Shown one piece after another: positions 61,286 to 64,000 of a stretch of DNA of 64,000 nucleotides; position 1 is the stretch's first letter; each line of letters begins with the position of its first letter. The stretch comes from Desmodesmus armatus (Eukaryota; Chlorophyta; Chlorophyceae; Sphaeropleales; Scenedesmaceae), in NCBI GenBank assembly GCA_007449985.2, contig VIIQ02000133.1, positions 153,908-217,907 on the forward strand. The letters are read 5' to 3'. The notes under the pieces were generated by a model. That model made no database searches and was not told the origin of the DNA. It saw nothing but the letters and a program-made list of their open reading frames with translations. Position numbers and translations under genes: made by a program.

Positions 61286-63227
61286 TTCTGGCCAAGTGAA
61301 GTGGTACCAGGCCGACCCAGCAGCTCTGGACCAACTTGGGCCCGATGGCGCAACAGAAGATGTGCATGACGCCAGATGGACAGTGCACGATGAGGGCAAA
61401 TGGATCTTGGGCAACCACCCAGATGCATCGCCTGCACAAATGGACCAGCTGGTGCAGATGCTGTTGGAGGAGCGAGGGGCATTTGCTTACAGTCTGCAGG
61501 ACTTGCCTGGCTACACAGGGGACGTAGCTGACTTCAAACTGATCGATCCCTCCAAACGTATGTGGAGCGCACCCAGACGCTACACAGAAGAGGAGGTGAA
61601 GTTTGCCAAGGAGAAGGTGCAGGAGATGCTGGATGCGGGCATCGTAAAAGAAATTCCAACGACCTGTCCGCATGCTTCAGCTATCACGTTGCCTATGAAG
61701 CGAGCACCCGACGGTAGCTGGACCGACAAGCGGTTCTGCATCGACCTGCGCAACGTCAACGGCAACACAGTGGTGGACAGTTACGGCCTGCCACTACCGG
61801 AAGAACTGTTTAGGCGAATTAGGGGGCACAAATTCTTGGTCAAGGCGGACTTTAGAGCGGGCTTTTGGCAGCTCAACCTGAGCGAAGAGGCGCAGCAGCA
61901 CGTGGCCTTCCACGCACCCGACAGTGGCAAGCGACTGACCTACACGCGGCTGTGTTTTGGTCACGTGAACGCCACGGCAATTTTCCAGCGGGTTATGGAG
62001 AAGGAGCTGGCAGCAGCTGGTTTGTCTCACTGTGCGGCGCCGTTCGTCGATGACGTTATCATGTGGTGCGACACCTGGGAGGACATGGTGACCAACTTCA
62101 GAACACTTCTACAGCATCTCAAGACAGTGGGCTTGCGCCTGCACCCTGCCAAGACAATCGTGGGTGCAGACTGCTTGCCTTACCTGGGTCACCTGGTATC
62201 AGCCAAGGAGTGCAAGCCGGAGCCAGCCAAGATTGCAGGCATCAAGGCACTGCAGCCACCCACCAGCCTCAAGCGCCTGCAGGCCCACCTTGGCCTGTTT
62301 AATTACTACAGGTGCTATGTGCCCAACTTTGCCATCATTGCCAGGCCGCTTTACAAGCTTATGGAGAAGGGTGCGCAGTACATCTGGAGTGATGACTGTA
62401 ACCAGGCGTATGAGGGGCTTCGAACGGCGCTGTGCAAGAAGGGTTTGGGGCTCAGGCAGCCTGTGGATGGGCGCAGTTTTCATCTGTATGTCGACTGGAG
62501 CAACACGGGCATTGCAGCTGTGCTGAATCAGGAGGCGGAGGATGGGACGGAGTACATGGTGGCCTGTGCCAGCAGGTCCCTCAATGCAGCTGAGCAGAAC
62601 TATCCCGCCTGGAAAGGCGAGATGATGGCAGCAGTGTGGGGCGTCAAAATGTACAGGCCGTACTTGCACTCCAGGGAGTTCTATCTCCACAGCGACCACC
62701 GGGCGCTGTTATGGCTGCTGACACAGAAGACACCAGTGGGGCAGCAGATGCGTTGGATTCTGGCACTTCAGGAGTACCGCTTCTCACTGGTGCACAGGGC
62801 AGGCAAGTCAAACCCAGCTGATGTGCCTAGCAGGGAAGCCAGTAGCTGTGTGCAGACACCACTGGAGCCAGGTTGGACACGGAGCTGCATGACTGGGTGC
62901 CCACTGTGCTTCTGCCAGACTGCAAAACAACGGACCCACTGGTCTACACACATGACAGTCTGGCACTGGAGCTGGGCATTGGCAGCAAATCAACAGCAGC
63001 AGCTGGAGTGGCAGCAATGGCTTATGAGGAAACACCTGGTGACTGCCCAATCCTTCACAGCCCAGCAGCAGCGCTGGCGGCAGAACCAGCAGACAGCTAC
63101 AGTCATGAACAGCTGGAGCACGAGGCGTTGTGTTGTCTACTGTGCAGCAACGAGTCTGCAGTGGACACATCGCCCCAACCGCCGACTCATTGCTGGGGGG
63201 GGAGACAGCAGGACAACTTTTTGCTGA
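61140..63227 (+). CDS. Retroelement ORF2: reverse transcriptase and RNase H
   Basis: The frame has recognisable pol sequence from ~61290 to ~62842. RT landmarks are RFCIDLRNVNG, KADFRAGFWQLNL, CFGHVNATAIFQRVM, the active site FVDDVIMW (62043; FVDD instead of the usual Y-x-DD), LHPAKTIVGADCLPYLGHLV and FNYYRCYVPNFA. RNase H follows with LYVDWSNTGIAAVL, YPAWKGEMMA, HSDHRALLWLL and the closing HRAGKSNPADVPSR. These motifs and their order are those of Ty3/gypsy elements. After 62842 protein-like sequence continues in another frame (62873 onward, LDTELHDWVPTVLLPDC), so the last ~130 codons of this frame are out of register. The first ORF overlaps the start, so expression by frameshifting or by separate processing is possible. 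Confidence 0.85.
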   Translation: MGQQPLDQHCKLATFPCHMASHHTSTCTCCSRSLPTCIAVGFAATAEHDSGQVKWYQADPAALDQLGPDGATEDVHDARWTVHDEGKWILGNHPDASPAQMDQLVQMLLEERGAFAYSLQDLPGYTGDVADFKLIDPSKRMWSAPRRYTEEEVKFAKEKVQEMLDAGIVKEIPTTCPHASAITLPMKRAPDGSWTDKRFCIDLRNVNGNTVVDSYGLPLPEELFRRIRGHKFLVKADFRAGFWQLNLSEEAQQHVAFHAPDSGKRLTYTRLCFGHVNATAIFQRVMEKELAAAGLSHCAAPFVDDVIMWCDTWEDMVTNFRTLLQHLKTVGLRLHPAKTIVGADCLPYLGHLVSAKECKPEPAKIAGIKALQPPTSLKRLQAHLGLFNYYRCYVPNFAIIARPLYKLMEKGAQYIWSDDCNQAYEGLRTALCKKGLGLRQPVDGRSFHLYVDWSNTGIAAVLNQEAEDGTEYMVACASRSLNAAEQNYPAWKGEMMAAVWGVKMYRPYLHSREFYLHSDHRALLWLLTQKTPVGQQMRWILALQEYRFSLVHRAGKSNPADVPSREASSCVQTPLEPGWTRSCMTGCPLCFCQTAKQRTHWSTHMTVWHWSWALAANQQQQLEWQQWLMRKHLVTAQSFTAQQQRWRQNQQTATVMNSWSTRRCVVYCAATSLQWTHRPNRRLIAGGGDSRTTFC

Positions 63228-63430
63228 CGATGGCTGCTGCGTGGACACACAACACCCAGCAGTAGCTTGGCGGCAGCATGACCTACAGCAGGCAGCATCG
63301 GCGTGGGTCACATTGGCAGGGCTACAACAGCCCCAACCGGACAGCTTCCAGCCAGGAGTGTACACAGGTGCATTGGACCCCTGGGGCGTAAGGGAGACCC
63401 AAGGGCTGTGCACGGCTACTGTGGCAGACA
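62860..63430 (+). pseudogene. Retroelement linker between RNase H and methyltransferase (frame-broken)
   Basis: Protein-like sequence runs in frame 62873-63160 (acidic, Ala/His-rich, HDSLALELGIGSKSTAA) and then shifts near 63170 to the frame carrying TADSLLGGETAGQLF and SAWVTLAG. No HHCC or DD-x35-E integrase motif is visible in any frame here. Function not recognised. Confidence 0.5.
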
Positions 63431-64000
63431 CGTTCTTCCCGGCAGCGCTGCAGCAGGGCATCGTGCTTTATGAGCCGTTTGGTGGCATCTGCGCAGGGCT
63501 GGAGATGGTGCTCAGGAGTGGCATCACAGTCAAACAGTACCTGTACAGCGACATCAACCCCATGGCACAGCGGGCGGCGTTACACAGGATCAGGGTGCTG
63601 CAAAGCATGTATCCCAAGCAGCTACCGGAGGATGCTTTGGCGGCAGTTTCAGCATTCTTCCCATGGATGTGAGGCACATCACCACACACAGCTCAGCAAG
63701 GCTGTCAGCGAGGCACCAGTCAAGCAATGGCTGGTAGTAGGAGGCTGGCCCTGTCAAGACTTCTCTGCAGCAGGCAAGTCACAGGGGCTTCGGGGTGATC
63801 GGGCTCAACTGCTGTTTGACCTGGTCAGGTAGTGGGAGCGTTGCAACAGCTACTCCCACACCAGCCCCAGCCTACCTGGTGGAGAATGTGCTCTTGCAGC
63901 AGCACAGGCTGAGCAGCATCAGTCAGCATGACTTCATCAATCAAGGCGTGCCTAGGGTTACCTGTGGTGCTGGACGCAGCACAGTTTGGCAGCCTTGCAC
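63430..64000 (+). pseudogene. C5-cytosine DNA methyltransferase domain (frame-broken, truncated by window edge)
   Basis: Conserved C5-methyltransferase motifs occur in the correct order but in changing frames. Motif I is YEPFGGICAGLE (63469-63504, SAM binding), with YSDINPMAQRAA after it. Motif IV is GGWPCQDFSAAGKSQGLRGD, whose PCQ at 63749-63757 contains the catalytic cysteine, in a different frame. Motif VI is LVENV (63876-63890), in a third frame. A motif VIII-like LDAAQFGSLA lies at 63970-64000, back in the first frame. At least three frame changes fall within 500 bp, so this copy is either decayed or carries consensus errors. Enzymes with these motifs transfer a methyl group from SAM to cytosine C5. 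The target-recognition region and motifs IX-X would lie beyond 64000. Confidence 0.82.

Larger units (their letters stand above)
56543..64000 (+). mobile_element. Ty3/gypsy-like retroelement with DNA methyltransferase (right end outside window)
   Basis: Order on plus: gag-like region, two zinc-knuckle-like motifs, aspartic protease, two hydrophobic segments, reverse transcriptase, RNase H, a linker, then a C5-cytosine DNA methyltransferase that reaches the right edge. The left boundary is approximate because no LTR could be matched. No integrase motifs were seen before the methyltransferase. Several frame breaks after 62842 suggest a decayed copy or consensus errors. Confidence 0.85.

Overview
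The window is nuclear DNA of a green alga, most likely a chlorophycean. The evidence is intron-dense genes for plant-type proteins, abundant CAG/GCA (poly-Gln, poly-Ala) tracts, TGTAA poly(A) signals, CCCTAAA-type telomere-like words and collagen-like wall proteins. Exon models below were built by hand from GT..AG junctions, reading phase and family resemblance. Most close to a whole number of codons, which is the main support for them.

Layout from left to right. (1) 1-2184 (+): 3' part of a MYND-finger protein. (2) 2796-6258 (-): a complete five-exon sorbitol dehydrogenase-type enzyme. (3) 7431-11424 (+): seven-exon ribosomal protein S9 (uS4), divergent from (2). (4) 12371-16643 (+): nine-exon membrane-anchored GT4-type glycosyltransferase. 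(5) 18352-23721 (-): six-exon ribosomal protein S16 (uS9) with a 3.9 kb satellite-filled intron. (6) 24275-28712 (-): seven-exon MNN1-like (GT71-type) mannosyltransferase. (7) about 29762-39580 (+): a Ser/Thr protein kinase with a giant Gln/Ala-rich tail. (8) 39581-44118: a gene-poor stretch with a MITE. (9) 44119-50589 and 52129-55581 (-): two tandem, related secreted collagen-like proteins. (10) about 56543-64000 (+): a Ty3/gypsy-like retroelement with gag, protease, RT and RNase H, followed by a broken C5-cytosine DNA methyltransferase that runs off the right edge.

The most unusual system is the retroelement carrying a DNA methyltransferase. The second is the pair of collagen-like genes built almost wholly from phase 1-1 exons. 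The third is a window-wide pattern: nearly every gene has introns holding partial tandem copies of the adjacent exon edge (splice site plus 20-130 bp of coding sequence), and many introns end in (TGTGC)n pentamers just before the 3' splice site. Two hAT-type MITE copies with perfect 8-bp target duplications show recent transposition.

Functionally the window mixes housekeeping genes (two small-subunit ribosomal proteins), polyol metabolism, secretory-pathway glycosylation (two glycosyltransferases) and extracellular matrix (two collagen-like proteins). Apart from the divergent and tandem pairs, no co-regulation can be read from the sequence.
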